Assembly (NCBI RefSeq): GCF_946478805.1
Contig: NZ_CAMLDC010000005.1
Span: 209,551-273,550, forward strand
DNA: 64,000 nt
Reading direction: 5' to 3'
From: an uncultured Fluviicola sp.
GTDB lineage: Bacteria; Bacteroidota; Bacteroidia; Flavobacteriales; Crocinitomicaceae
Under the pieces are notes generated by a model. It saw only the letters and a list, made by a program, of their open reading frames with translations, searched no databases and was not told the origin of the DNA. Each line of letters starts with the position of its first letter. Within the stretch, counting starts at the first letter, position 1. Below, piece by piece: positions 9,584 through 18,913 of this stretch. A program made the translations under genes and the position numbers.

Positions 9584-9624
9584 AACCATGTAGGCACGCG
9601 ACGCATCGCGTGCCTACATGGTTT
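9583..9624. terminator. Perfect 19-bp palindrome, probable bidirectional terminator or dispersed repeat
   Basis: The left arm is 9583-9601 and the right arm 9606-9624, with perfect complementarity and a 4-nt loop (CGCA). It begins at the last base of the recJ stop codon and sits between the convergent recJ and carboxylase genes. Either strand reads a short A/T run at the stem ends. The core GTAGGCACGCG...CGCGTGCCTAC resembles dispersed palindromes I have seen in Bacteroidota intergenic regions; that is memory, not a search. Confidence 0.7.
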
Positions 9625-9635
9625 ATATGAAAATA

Positions 9636-11180
9636 TTACAATGGGATGTTCCCGTGTTTTTTCTTTGGTAATGTTTCCGATTTTTTCTCGAGTGATTTGA
9701 AAGCGGCAATCAGGATACTTCTGGTTTCCTCCGGTAGGATAACTGCATCAACAATACCTCTTTCGGCTGCGCGATAAGGATTGGCGAATAATTCAGCGTA
9801 TTCCGCCTCTTTCTCTTTCCATTTTGCCTCCTTGTCTTCTGCCGCAGCGATTTCCGATTTAAAGATGATTTCTGCAGCACCCTTTGCTCCCATTACTGCG
9901 ATCTCACCGGTTGGCCAAGCATAGTTCAAATCCGCACCAATATTTTTTGAATTCATTACATCGAATGCACCACCGTATGCCTTGCGTGTAATTACGGTGA
10001 TTCTTGGAACAGTAGCTTCAGAGAACGCATACAATAATTTGGCTCCATGGGTAATGATTCCACGCCATTCCTGATCCGTTCCAGGAAGGAACCCGGGTAC
10101 ATCTTCCAAGACCAATAACGGGATATTGAATGAATCGCAAAAACGAACGAAACGCGCACCTTTCCTGGAAGAGTCAATATCCAGAACTCCAGCCATTGAA
10201 GCAGGTTGGTTTGCAACGATTCCAATGGATCTTCCGTCCAAACGTGCAAATCCAACTACAATGTTTGGTGCAAAGTCAGCCTGTACTTCACGGAATGTAT
10301 CGTCATCAATCAAACAATCAATTATTTCGCGGATATCATAAGGTAAATTCGAATTTTCCGGTACAATTTGTTGAATGCGGTTCAATTTTTCTTTAGCAAA
10401 TAAAGCTGTTTCAAATTGAGGTGCCAATTCCATCGCATTTTGTGGAATATAAGTCATTAACTCACGAACTTTTCGCAAGCACTCGACATCATTTGCAGCT
10501 GTAAAATGAGTCACACCTGATTTTTCAGCATGTGCTTTCGCTCCACCAAGATCTTCCGAGCTTACTTCTTCATGTGTTACCGTCTTCACAACACTTGGTC
10601 CCGTAACGAACATATAGGAAGTATCTTCCACCATAAAAACGAAGTCCGTCAAGGCAGGTGAATAAACAGCACCACCAGCACAAGGTCCCATGATCACTGA
10701 AATCTGTGGAATTGCTCCTGAAGCTCGTGTATTGCGATAGAAAATATCGGCATAACCTGCTAATGAAACAACCCCTTCCTGGATTCTTGCACCGCCGGAA
10801 TCATTCAATCCGATAACCGGTGTACCATTTTTCATGGCTAAGTCCAATACTTTGCAAATTTTTTGAGCGTGAGTTTCAGAAAGAGAACCTCCGAGAACCG
10901 TGAAATCCTGTGAAAAAGCATACACCACTCGTCCATGAATTGTCCCAAATCCTGTAATGACTCCGTCACCCGGACTTTTTGTCTTATCCAGTCCAAATGA
11001 AGTGGCACGATGTTCCACAAACATTCCAATTTCCTGGAAAGAGCCTTCATCCATCAACAAAGTGATCCGTTCTCGTGCGCTTAGTTTTCCTTGAGCATGT
11101 TGTTTGTCAATTCTTGCTTGTCCACCGCCTAATTGAGCAGCTTCGCGTTTTTGAATTAATTCAGCATTCTTTTCTTTCAT
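9636..11180 (-). CDS. Acyl-CoA carboxylase, carboxyltransferase (beta) subunit
   Basis: 514 residues of the biotin-dependent carboxyltransferase family (PccB/MMD-like). Visible signatures are [16 protein letters not shown] near the N-terminus, the oxyanion-hole glycines GGARIQEGV and [16 protein letters not shown], and in the C-terminal half [19 protein letters not shown] and [13 protein letters not shown]. It transfers CO2 from biotin to an acyl-CoA, most likely propionyl-CoA, giving methylmalonyl-CoA. The biotin carboxylase/carrier subunit is not in the window. The gene stands alone between two convergent/divergent neighbours. Confidence 0.88.
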   Translation of the reverse strand: MKEKNAELIQKREAAQLGGGQARIDKQHAQGKLSARERITLLMDEGSFQEIGMFVEHRATSFGLDKTKSPGDGVITGFGTIHGRVVYAFSQDFTVLGGSLSETHAQKICKVLDLAMKNGTPVIGLNDSGGARIQEGVVSLAGYADIFYRNTRASGAIPQISVIMGPCAGGAVYSPALTDFVFMVEDTSYMFVTGPSVVKTVTHEEVSSEDLGGAKAHAEKSGVTHFTAANDVECLRKVRELMTYIPQNAMELAPQFETALFAKEKLNRIQQIVPENSNLPYDIREIIDCLIDDDTFREVQADFAPNIVVGFARLDGRSIGIVANQPASMAGVLDIDSSRKGARFVRFCDSFNIPLLVLEDVPGFLPGTDQEWRGIITHGAKLLYAFSEATVPRITVITRKAYGGAFDVMNSKNIGADLNYAWPTGEIAVMGAKGAAEIIFKSEIAAAEDKEAKWKEKEAEYAELFANPYRAAERGIVDAVILPEETRSILIAAFKSLEKKSETLPKKKHGNIPL

Positions 11181-11200
11181 GAAAAAAGGTTTGTGGGTAT

Positions 11201-11208
11201 CAAAGATA
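11201..11208 (-). promoter_or_regulatory. Possible Bacteroidota promoter for the carboxylase gene
   Basis: The minus strand reads TATCTTTG (TAnnTTTG), about 20 nt upstream of the carboxylase ATG. A TTG lies 25 nt further upstream (11234-11236), slightly longer than the usual 17-23 nt spacing. Confidence 0.42.
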
Positions 11209-11410
11209 CACTTTCAAGTTAAAACTTGGTTTTCAATCTGTAAAACGCTTTGTTTTGGAATTGATCTGTTTGAATTTATGAAGAGAAAATCAATCTCGTT
11301 CTCTTTTGTAAATCAATGAATTAAATGCCTTGTCGTAAAGATGCGTTGTCCGTTTTTAGGTAACTGGTTGGTATAAATAAAAAATGGTATCTTAGTTAAA
11401 ACGACTTGTT

Positions 11411-12172
11411 ATGAAGCGATCGATTTCTTTTTTCTTTTTGATTTTCGTGTTGGCGGTATCCTTGGGTTGCAAAAAAGACAGCAAACGGCGCATTGAAAAG
11501 TTTCATCGGCAGGATGTCGGATATTCCGCTTTCGGAATCCTTTCCGATAAGGATTATAAATCCCTGACGGTTGAAATTATCTACATGACTGGATTTAAAC
11601 CAACGGATCTGGCAATCGAACATCTGAAAGAACTTATTTCAGCTCAGTGCAATAAACCGGATGGAGTTCGGTTTGTTTTCCGAGAGATTTCTCCCCAAGG
11701 AAATAGCAATTATTCTGTCGATGATGCCGTGTCAATAGAAAACGAATACAGGCAGGAATTTACTTACCGAAAGGATTTGGCGATTTGTTTCCTGTTTTTG
11801 GATGGCCCTTCAAGTGACGACCAAGGTTCCGCGATGGTTTTGGGACAAGCGTATTACAATACTTCCATGGTGATTTATGAAAAATCCTTACAGGACAATT
11901 CGGGTGGATTCGGTGAACCTGAATTGTATAAATTGGAAACAACTGTCATCAACCATGAATTCGGCCACATACTTGGCTTGGTGAATAATGGAACAGAAAT
12001 GTATAATGCTCACCAGGATACGGCAAACGGTTCTCATTGTATTCATTCTGATTGCTTGATGTATTGGGAAGCCGAGACCGGAAGCTTGTTTTCAAACTTG
12101 ATTGGCAATTCACCTATTCCAACCTTTGATCAGGATTGTTTAAAGGATCTGAAGGAGAAAGGAGGAAAATAA
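11411..12172 (+). CDS. Metzincin-like zinc metalloprotease lipoprotein with altered third ligand position
   Basis: 253 residues with a lipobox (SLGC, Cys20), so probably a membrane-anchored lipoprotein. The catalytic motif HEFGHILG at 182-189 has the two zinc-binding histidines and the catalytic Glu183. In true metzincins the residue at the third-ligand position (HExxHxxGxxH) is His or Asp; here it is Asn192. His201 and a nearby Cys-x4-Cys-Leu-Met (210-217) follow. The CLM resembles a Met-turn, and the two cysteines resemble the archaemetzincin arrangement. It may be an active protease with a shifted ligand, or inactive. The substrate is unknown. Confidence 0.7.
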   Translation: MKRSISFFFLIFVLAVSLGCKKDSKRRIEKFHRQDVGYSAFGILSDKDYKSLTVEIIYMTGFKPTDLAIEHLKELISAQCNKPDGVRFVFREISPQGNSNYSVDDAVSIENEYRQEFTYRKDLAICFLFLDGPSSDDQGSAMVLGQAYYNTSMVIYEKSLQDNSGGFGEPELYKLETTVINHEFGHILGLVNNGTEMYNAHQDTANGSHCIHSDCLMYWEAETGSLFSNLIGNSPIPTFDQDCLKDLKEKGGK

Positions 12173-12251
12173 TTTAACCAATTTTACATATTCTCCGGTT
12201 CCTGTTTCCTTTCAATTTTTGTAATTTTTCTTTCAACCCGTTCGATTTGAT

Positions 12252-12710
12252 ATGAAAAGAATAAACAAAATCCTGGCAATTGCTTTAATTCCCTCGCTCT
12301 TTATTCAATCTTGTATTGTGTCCGGACCAAAATACACCCATGTGGAAAAGGTGATGGAACTTCGTCCCGGAATGAGCATGGATACGGTGAACAGTAGGTT
12401 GGGAATCAAGCCATACGATATCGATGTATACGATTCAACGGGAAATCGCTCATTCATTTATAAATACCGTACAACAGATCGTAAAACAATACCCTTTTTC
12501 CTCAAAGAAACAAACGGGAAGGTGAAGATCGGAAAGTATATGGATCTGGTTGCTTATTATGATTCGACGAATATCGCCTACCGGTTCGAATCAAGAATAA
12601 CGGATTCCAAGGTCGATCAAAAGAAATTCAATATAAATGTCTTAGTGACTATTGTCACAGTGGTGGTACCGGCTTTGCTGGTTTATCTTGGGATACAAAA
12701 AACAAAATAA
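12252..12710 (+). CDS. Small lipoprotein with C-terminal membrane helix, unknown function
   Basis: 152 residues. The N-terminus is a lipoprotein signal (LFIQSC, Cys21). Residues 35-55 (LRPGMSMDTVNSRLGIKP) resemble the short SmpA/BamE-like fold in which a pair of helices packs on a beta sheet, but the match is weak. A C-terminal hydrophobic segment (about 128-147) ends in a Lys-rich tail. It follows the metalloprotease gene by 79 bp in the same direction. No function is proposed. Confidence 0.6.
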   Translation: MKRINKILAIALIPSLFIQSCIVSGPKYTHVEKVMELRPGMSMDTVNSRLGIKPYDIDVYDSTGNRSFIYKYRTTDRKTIPFFLKETNGKVKIGKYMDLVAYYDSTNIAYRFESRITDSKVDQKKFNINVLVTIVTVVVPALLVYLGIQKTK

Positions 12711-12974
12711 TTTTGGTGGTATTTTCAGTATCAAGGCTTATTTTTTCGTTATGAGGATTTATTAATGATGATTTTGGTTTGTTTTTTCCCATTTAAGATG
12801 CTGAAAAAGATGATCTTCGTCATATTAACCGAACATGATTTCCCGTTTCCCCTTTATTCCCCTGGCTTTCGGGTTGTTTATATCCATTCTAAATTAAATA
12901 ACCTGACAGTTTTCTGACAATTCAGAGCATCTTGTTTCCCAATTTTGCAGCATACAAGCTAGAAAGTTACCACA

Positions 12975-14201
12975 GTGATTAAGCAACTGCACACAATCGC
13001 ATTTACGCATCGAAATTTGGAAGTCTCCAAGATTGGAGTTTTGCATATAGAACAAGATTCTGTTCAATCGCGTTTTCAATCAGTTAAGGAACGTTTACAC
13101 ATTGATGAGATCATGTTCTTGTCGACCTGTAACCGCGTAGAATACTTTTTAGTGACCAATGAAATTGTTTCTCCGGAGTTTTTATTCGACTTCTTTTCGG
13201 CGCTTTATCCGGATTTTGAAGAAGAAAAAGTAAACTTTTTTGCTTCGAAGGCCTTGATTTATGGAAAAATGGAATCTGTAAATCATGCATTGAGAGTAGC
13301 GTCTTCGATTGATTCTTTAGTCATCGGTGAACGTGAGATTATCACTCAGGTTCGCCAAGCGTATGAGCAATCACGTGATTTGGGGCTTTCCGGAGACACA
13401 CTGCGCATTTTGTTCAGACATACCATTGAAACAGCAAAACGTGTTTATACCGAAACAAAAATATCCCTGAAACCGGTTTCAGTTGTTTCTATTGCCTATC
13501 AGCGATTAGTTGGAATGGATGCCCCAAGAGATGCGCGCGTCCTGGCAATTGGAGCAGGTGTTACAAATACTGCGATGCTGCGTTTTTTGAAAAAACACGG
13601 AATGAGCAATTTTGTGATTTTCAACAGGACGCTTGAAAAAGCCCAAATTTTAGCGGAGGAATTAGGAGGAAAGGCATTTCCTTTAAGTGAATTGGCAAAT
13701 TATACGGAAGGTTTTGATATCCTGGTTTCTTGTACCGGTTCTGAAGAGGTTATCGTCGATGAAAAATTGTACGCCAATCTACTGAACGGTGAATCGAATC
13801 CTAAGATCACGGTTGATCTGGCATTGCCAAGTGATATTTCTGCTGAAGTTCATGCCACCAATCCCACAAGAAATATTTCAATAGAAGTTCTTCAACGCAT
13901 TTCGGACGGTCATTTGGAAGAACGCTCGCAAGAAGTTATTCACGTAGAGCAAATTTTAGATGATGCGAATAATGAATTCCGGAATATCGCTAAAATGCGG
14001 GCAATAGAAGTTGCAATGAGACCTGTTCCACAAATGGTTAAAGATATTCGTGCAACTGCGTTCAACGAGATTTTCAAGAATGAATTGGATCAATTAGATC
14101 CTTCTTCGATGGAGATCCTGGAAAAGGTAGTCGGTTACATGGAGAAAAAATACATGAGCATGCCAATGATTATGGCAAAGGAAATCATGTTTAAATCTTA
14201 A
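12975..14201 (+). CDS. hemA: Glutamyl-tRNA reductase
   Basis: 408 residues with a GTG start at 12975; the family N-terminus begins there and no in-frame ATG fits. The catalytic cysteine is Cys52 in STCNRVE, to which the glutamyl group is transferred before NADPH reduction to glutamate-1-semialdehyde. The VIGEREIITQVRQAY block and the Rossmann motif around IGAGVTN are present, followed by a C-terminal helical dimerisation domain. This is the first step of C5-pathway tetrapyrrole synthesis. hemC follows after 9 bp, and hemD overlaps hemC, so the three form one operon. Confidence 0.94.
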   Translation: MIKQLHTIAFTHRNLEVSKIGVLHIEQDSVQSRFQSVKERLHIDEIMFLSTCNRVEYFLVTNEIVSPEFLFDFFSALYPDFEEEKVNFFASKALIYGKMESVNHALRVASSIDSLVIGEREIITQVRQAYEQSRDLGLSGDTLRILFRHTIETAKRVYTETKISLKPVSVVSIAYQRLVGMDAPRDARVLAIGAGVTNTAMLRFLKKHGMSNFVIFNRTLEKAQILAEELGGKAFPLSELANYTEGFDILVSCTGSEEVIVDEKLYANLLNGESNPKITVDLALPSDISAEVHATNPTRNISIEVLQRISDGHLEERSQEVIHVEQILDDANNEFRNIAKMRAIEVAMRPVPQMVKDIRATAFNEIFKNELDQLDPSSMEILEKVVGYMEKKYMSMPMIMAKEIMFKS

Positions 14202-14210
14202 TTTTACTTC

Positions 14211-15122
14211 ATGAGAAAGATTCGTATCGGTTCGCGCGGAAGTGATTTGGCGCTTTGGCAAGCCAATCATGTAAAAACCCAACTGGAAACGCTTGGAGCG
14301 GAAGTCACCATCACCATTATCAAAACACAAGGAGATGAGATCCAGCATTTGAGTTTTGATAAACTGGAGGGTAAAGGATTCTTTACAAAAGAAATCGAAC
14401 AGGCTTTGCTTCAGGATACCATTGATTTAGCCGTACATTCTCATAAAGATTTGGAAACAAATCCCCCGGAAGGATTGATCATAGCAGCAGTTTCCGAAAG
14501 GGAAAATCCTGCGGATGTATTACTGATTCATCCGAAAGCATTCGATGCAGAAGCATTTTGGAGTTTGAAGAAAGATGCAGTTGTCGGTACTTCTTCCGCA
14601 AGAAGAAAATCCCAAGTGGTGGCATACCGACCGGATGTTCAAATCAAGGACTTAAGAGGAAATGTTCCTACGCGACTTCAAAAGTTGGTTGATGGAGGAT
14701 ACGATGCAATTCTGCTGGCAAAGGCTGGTTTGGACCGTTTGCAACTCGATTTGAAAGGAATGCATGAAGTGGTTTTGGATCCGGAACAATTCATCCCGGC
14801 TCCGGCTCAAGGTGTATTGGCATTGCAAATACGGGAAAATGATAAAGAGCTGTATGATTTCATGCAGGCCATGAATCATGAGGATATCCAATCCCAGATT
14901 GCTTTGGAAAGAACAGTTCTGAATCGCCTGCAAGGTGGATGTCAGCTTCCATTAGGAGCTTATTGCCCGGAAGAAGGCCGTTTGTTGGTTTCGTTCGCTC
15001 ACGATTGGGAACAAGGTGCTCAATGGTTCGAATTTGAAGGACCACATGATCTGGATATGGTGGATGTGGTACTGGAAGCTTTATTGGCTGAAGAGGATGA
15101 AGATCAAGAGTATCTTTCTTAG
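14211..15122 (+). CDS. hemC: Hydroxymethylbilane synthase (porphobilinogen deaminase)
   Basis: 303 residues. It begins with the family motif IRIGSRGSDLALWQA and contains AVHSHKDLE (catalytic Asp), GTSSARRKSQ and LRGNVPTRLQKL. The dipyrromethane cofactor is carried on Cys244 in LQGGCQLPLGAYC. It polymerises four porphobilinogen molecules into hydroxymethylbilane. It lies 9 bp after hemA and overlaps the start of hemD by 26 bp. Confidence 0.95.
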   Translation: MRKIRIGSRGSDLALWQANHVKTQLETLGAEVTITIIKTQGDEIQHLSFDKLEGKGFFTKEIEQALLQDTIDLAVHSHKDLETNPPEGLIIAAVSERENPADVLLIHPKAFDAEAFWSLKKDAVVGTSSARRKSQVVAYRPDVQIKDLRGNVPTRLQKLVDGGYDAILLAKAGLDRLQLDLKGMHEVVLDPEQFIPAPAQGVLALQIRENDKELYDFMQAMNHEDIQSQIALERTVLNRLQGGCQLPLGAYCPEEGRLLVSFAHDWEQGAQWFEFEGPHDLDMVDVVLEALLAEEDEDQEYLS

Positions 15123-15768
15123 TTCGGATACGGATTCATCTCTTCCTATTCTGGATTTTTGTAATAAGAATGAAATTCTTCTGGTTCGAAAATCGTTTAT
15201 TTCCTTTCAACAAATTCCTTTTGAACTCCCAAACAAATGGGACGTCGTTTTTTTTTCATCTCCAAGAGCATTTGATTTCTTTGTCTTGGAAAGTTTTGCC
15301 CTGGATTCAAATCAGGAAATGGCCTGTATCGGACTTGAAACTAAAAATCACATAGAATCATTTGGTTACCCCATTTCTTTTTTTGGGGAAAACGCGGGAA
15401 GGCCAGATGAAATAGCCGGACAGTTCAAGGATTGGCTCGGAAATCGCATCGCGCTTTTTCCACAGTCAACCAAATCCAATAAATCCATTGAAGCAATCAT
15501 TCCCGGATCACAAAAGATTCCACTTTTGGTCTACGAAACAATTGACAATCCGGTTTTATTGAGAAATTCATTTTCCATCTTAGTGTTTACTAGCCCCTCC
15601 AACTATAAAAGTTTCGTTTCGCTTAATCGGATTCCAAAGGAATCTATTGTCGTGGCTTGGGGTGCCACAACTGCCCGATCTATTGCAAATGATAAGATTA
15701 ACGTTGACCACATTCTGCATACTTCTACCTATTCAGAACTCCTGAAAATCCTTGAAAAATTAATATAG
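15097..15768 (+). CDS. hemD: Uroporphyrinogen-III synthase
   Basis: 223 residues from ATG 15097 (MKIKSIFLSSD). An open frame extends further upstream inside hemC, but that part (rich in Trp and Met) is only hemC in another frame. The fold is two alternating halves, with VVFFSSPRAFDFF and LVFTSPSNYKSF as the two matching beta-alpha elements and VAWGATTARSI near the end, as in HemD. Sequence conservation is low in this family, so the call leans on its position directly after hemC. It cyclises hydroxymethylbilane with ring D inversion. Confidence 0.87.
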   Translation: MKIKSIFLSSDTDSSLPILDFCNKNEILLVRKSFISFQQIPFELPNKWDVVFFSSPRAFDFFVLESFALDSNQEMACIGLETKNHIESFGYPISFFGENAGRPDEIAGQFKDWLGNRIALFPQSTKSNKSIEAIIPGSQKIPLLVYETIDNPVLLRNSFSILVFTSPSNYKSFVSLNRIPKESIVVAWGATTARSIANDKINVDHILHTSTYSELLKILEKLI

Positions 15769-15842
15769 CTGGAAATTAGATTTTTTTAACTAAAAGATTT
15801 AAATTTAGTTATGTTTTAGAACTAGTTGCATGCAAAGTTGTT

Positions 15843-15850
15843 TAACTTTG
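15843..15850 (+). promoter_or_regulatory. Possible Bacteroidota -7 element for the hydroxylase gene
   Basis: TAACTTTG fits TAnnTTTG. A TTG at 15826-15828 is only 14 nt upstream, short of the usual spacing. The GTG at 15869 and ATG at 15938 both lie downstream. Confidence 0.35.
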
Positions 15851-15937
15851 TTGTAAGTTGTTAATTGAGTGCCAAAATTGACATTACACCCCGATAACGA
15901 TCGGGATCAAAAAGTAATACTCACTAATTTCTATTCT

Positions 15938-16603
15938 ATGGAATCAACATCTAGTAATGAAAACTATGAATTCCGTGTTTATCCAGATGAAAAATCTCCT
16001 AAACTATTCAAATCACCCCTATTGGAGGTTTTAACCAAAACAAAACTTTGGATCATTATTGTACTTTATAGCGCTGTTGCGGCAATTTGGCTTTGGGTCT
16101 ATATGTATTATTTTCAAGGAACAGTAATCAAACTGATTTCATTGTTTTTCCTTGGATTTTTTGCGTGGACTTTTGGTGAATATGTCCTGCACCGTTTTGT
16201 GTATCACAAGTTGAAAGATGCTTCTTATGATACCGGAATACAGTATATGTTCCATGGGATTCACCATCAGTACCCCAGCGACGAGGATCGGATTATTCTT
16301 CCGCCGGTTCCAGGGTTGATAATTGCGTGTGCTCTTTTGGGTGTTTTTTATCTCCTGATGGGTGCTGAAGCATTTACTTTTGGTCCCGGGTTCTTAATTG
16401 GTTACCTAGTTTACATCAGTATTCATTGGATGGTTCACAGTAAACCTGCACCTACGCGTTTCAATTTTTGGTGGAAACATCACAATATTCACCATTATCA
16501 GCAACACGATAAGGCGTTTGGAGTATCTACACCAATTTGGGACATTGTTTTCCGGACAATGCCGGTTAAAGGAAGGAAGACGATTACTATCCTGAAGAAG
16601 TAA
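15938..16603 (+). CDS. Fatty acid hydroxylase / sterol desaturase-superfamily membrane protein
   Basis: 221 residues from ATG 15938; a GTG 69 bp upstream is in frame but gives an unconvincing polar extension. Four hydrophobic segments carry the di-iron histidine clusters typical of the superfamily: HRFVYH, HGIHHQYP, HWMVH and HHNIHHYQ. The spacing resembles the fatty acid 2-hydroxylase (SCS7-like) branch. It probably hydroxylates an acyl chain of a membrane lipid, such as a sphingolipid or ornithine lipid. It sits just left of the pigment cluster but on the other strand, so membership in that pathway is unproven. Confidence 0.82.
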   Translation: MESTSSNENYEFRVYPDEKSPKLFKSPLLEVLTKTKLWIIIVLYSAVAAIWLWVYMYYFQGTVIKLISLFFLGFFAWTFGEYVLHRFVYHKLKDASYDTGIQYMFHGIHHQYPSDEDRIILPPVPGLIIACALLGVFYLLMGAEAFTFGPGFLIGYLVYISIHWMVHSKPAPTRFNFWWKHHNIHHYQQHDKAFGVSTPIWDIVFRTMPVKGRKTITILKK

Positions 16604-16635
16604 TTAGTTCGTCCTTTAGATGACTCGGATTAATT

Positions 16636-16651
16636 CCCCCTTCGGAGGGGG
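16636..16651. terminator. GC-rich hairpin between convergent genes
   Basis: The arms CCCCCT and AGGGGG enclose a TCGG loop. A further AAAGGGGGA follows at 16653-16661 and could offer an alternative pairing. It lies between the hydroxylase gene (plus) and the CLF gene (minus). No U-run follows in either direction, so termination is uncertain. Confidence 0.35.
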
Positions 16652-16680
16652 ATAAAGGGGGAGGATTGATAAATCCCTAT

Positions 16681-17718
16681 CTATTTCTGGATGAGAATCA
16701 AGCTATGACGAATGGCGTCGAAATGATTATAAATGAGAATGGTGCGCGGTTTTACTGTTGCACCATTTTCGATTAAATGATGTGCTTTCCCATTGAGCAG
16801 CTGAACTGCCAGGTAACTGGCAAACGCGCTTACCGTACGGTATTCACCCACCGACTTTTTGAAATAGACAATCGGTTTGGGGCCAAATAATTGTTCCACT
16901 TGTTGGTACCAGTTATCCGTTGAGACATCTCCGTTTTTTCCCAGTAACAGGCAATCTATATCAGAAATGCTTAAGTTTTGGTCTGAAAGAAATCCGGACA
17001 CAAAATCTTGAATTTCATCTTCAGTCAGATACGATGATTGCTTGAATCCACTGAATCTTGCCAGGCTATTTTCAGGATTATTGCTTAGAAAAAATTGGGT
17101 GGATCCTTCACCACAATAGGAACCGGTTGTTTTGGAATTAAGTAATTCTTCATTGGAGACCAATTCTTGTTTGAAGCGTTCTCCCAAACGGTCGATGTTG
17201 TAATTGTAATCGGAGATTTCTTCTACTGCTCCAAGTAAAATGCTTTTTTCTGTGGACTTATGCTCATCGAAATAAAGTTCGGCATCCATTAAGGCTGACT
17301 CAAAAGCCAACGAACCGTTTACATGGGTCATGTTATAACCCTTGTTTTCCGAAAGAAGAGCGACTTGTCCGGCCAATGCATTTGGTGTGCTCTGTACGAA
17401 ATTTGTCGGTGTTAAAGTACCTTCGTTATATTCTACAATCTGGTTCAGGAATTTGATACAATCTTCCAATCCGCCATTTGCAGTTCCAAAGATGATTGCA
17501 TCCGGTTTTGAATTTCGACCCAGAAGAGGCAACGAAACACCAATTCCCATTCGGACAGCTTTTCCCATCCGTCTCAATTGAGCGTTGGGAATAATATCCT
17601 GGTAAGAAGGTTCAATTGCTTTGTATATAAACTCATTCAATACTTGCCAATCGCCGTTTTCGAAAGACTGGTCATGGGTTTTTTGAGGAGAAATTGCATA
17701 TAAATCAGTTATATACAT
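16681..17718 (-). CDS. Ketosynthase-like chain-length-factor protein (CLF 1)
   Basis: 345 residues with the thiolase-like fold of beta-ketoacyl synthases, recognisable from IPNAQLRRMGKAVRMG, DAIIFGTANGGLEDCIKFL and FVQSTPNALAGQVAL. Where active KS enzymes have TACSS, this protein reads VNGSLAFES, so the nucleophilic cysteine is absent, and the HGT and GHT histidine motifs are missing. This is the pattern of a chain-length factor that pairs with an active KS, as in aryl polyene systems. It overlaps the partner KS gene by 10 bp and ends the left pigment operon. Confidence 0.8.
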   Translation of the reverse strand: MYITDLYAISPQKTHDQSFENGDWQVLNEFIYKAIEPSYQDIIPNAQLRRMGKAVRMGIGVSLPLLGRNSKPDAIIFGTANGGLEDCIKFLNQIVEYNEGTLTPTNFVQSTPNALAGQVALLSENKGYNMTHVNGSLAFESALMDAELYFDEHKSTEKSILLGAVEEISDYNYNIDRLGERFKQELVSNEELLNSKTTGSYCGEGSTQFFLSNNPENSLARFSGFKQSSYLTEDEIQDFVSGFLSDQNLSISDIDCLLLGKNGDVSTDNWYQQVEQLFGPKPIVYFKKSVGEYRTVSAFASYLAVQLLNGKAHHLIENGATVKPRTILIYNHFDAIRHSLILIQK

Positions 17719-18908
17719 GCTGAAAAGATTAAAGAGGTGCAGTTTCCTCCAAAACCGAATGAGTTGGAAAGGACATGTTTAATTTCAATATCAGGTGTGT
17801 AGTTCATGGTCGGTTTGAATGAAAAGTCTGAGATCGGTTCTTCAATGCGCAAACTGGGATACACTTCCTGGTTTTGAATGGATAAAATGCTGTATATAGC
17901 CTCCAGTGCGCCTGCTGCTGCAAGCGTATGTCCGACATAGGATTTGGTAGAGCTAAATGGAGGAACGTCTTTAAATAACTTGGAAAAAGCGAATGATTCC
18001 GTCAGGTCATTGTTCGGAGTTCCTGTTCCGTGTGCATTGATACATTGAATATCTTCCGGTTTCAGATTCGCACGTTTCAATGCCAGTTCCATTGCCATTC
18101 TTGGTCCTCTTGCATCATCTGAAGTGGCTGAGGGATGAAATGCATCGTTGCAAATCCCGAAACCTGAAAAAGTAGCCTGAATCTTTTTTGATTGAGAAAC
18201 ATCTGCTTTCCGTTCCAGGACAACATAAGCAGCAGCTTCCCCCAAGCTTAATCCTTCCCGATTGGTATCAAACGGTTTGCAAGGCACTTCACTTAAGATA
18301 CGAAGCGAATTAAACCCGTTTACGGTAAACTTTGCAAGGCAATCACTTCCACCTGCAATCACGCGGTCCACTTTTCCGGTTTCCAGCAGGCGGACTCCCA
18401 GCGCAATTGCATTGGCAGATGAAGAACATGCGGTATTCACAACGTCTGTGATTCCTTTCATACCATAGAGTGAAACGATCTGAAGTGCATGATCCGAACC
18501 TTCGTAGCTTTTCACAAACTCGGAAGGCGAACCTTGCAAATTGGCATCATGATACAGATCATCGGTGTAGCACATTCCGCCAACCGTACTTGAACTGATG
18601 AAAGCTGTTCGCGTTGAAGATACATCTTCCGGGCTGAGTTGAGCATCCCGGATCGCTTCCCGAAATGCTTTGATGGCAATCAGGGTCGTACGTGTATAAC
18701 CAAGGCCTTTCCCAAGTCCCAGTTCTTGCAATAACTCGTCATCACTTTGATTGATTTCACCAAATACCAATGAATCGGAATAGTGGGATTTGAAATGTCT
18801 GGCTTTTCGGATTCCCGAAATTTCATGTTTCAGGGAATAATGGTTTTCAGCAATTGTCAATCCAATTGAACTGATTGCACCCATTCCTGTTACAACAATT
18901 TCAGCCAT
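17709..18908 (-). CDS. Beta-ketoacyl-ACP synthase (KS A, FabF-like)
   Basis: 399 residues. The full Cys-His-His triad is present: Cys161 in VNTACSSSANA, His in NAHGTGTPNND and His in KSYVGHTLAAAG. It would extend ACP-bound polyketide chains by decarboxylative condensation with malonyl-ACP. It is preceded by ACP 1 (5-bp gap) and followed by CLF 1 (10-bp overlap), giving an ACP-KS-CLF cassette that is repeated near 27742-30100. It most likely forms a heterodimer with CLF 1. Confidence 0.9.
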   Translation of the reverse strand: MAEIVVTGMGAISSIGLTIAENHYSLKHEISGIRKARHFKSHYSDSLVFGEINQSDDELLQELGLGKGLGYTRTTLIAIKAFREAIRDAQLSPEDVSSTRTAFISSSTVGGMCYTDDLYHDANLQGSPSEFVKSYEGSDHALQIVSLYGMKGITDVVNTACSSSANAIALGVRLLETGKVDRVIAGGSDCLAKFTVNGFNSLRILSEVPCKPFDTNREGLSLGEAAAYVVLERKADVSQSKKIQATFSGFGICNDAFHPSATSDDARGPRMAMELALKRANLKPEDIQCINAHGTGTPNNDLTESFAFSKLFKDVPPFSSTKSYVGHTLAAAGALEAIYSILSIQNQEVYPSLRIEEPISDFSFKPTMNYTPDIEIKHVLSNSFGFGGNCTSLIFSACI

Positions 18909-18913
18909 AGATC

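Noticed and set aside
15016..15096. Extension of hemD upstream within hemC
   Set aside because: The frame is open, but the residues are rich in Trp and Met and do not fit HemD. The ATG at 15097 begins the recognisable domain.
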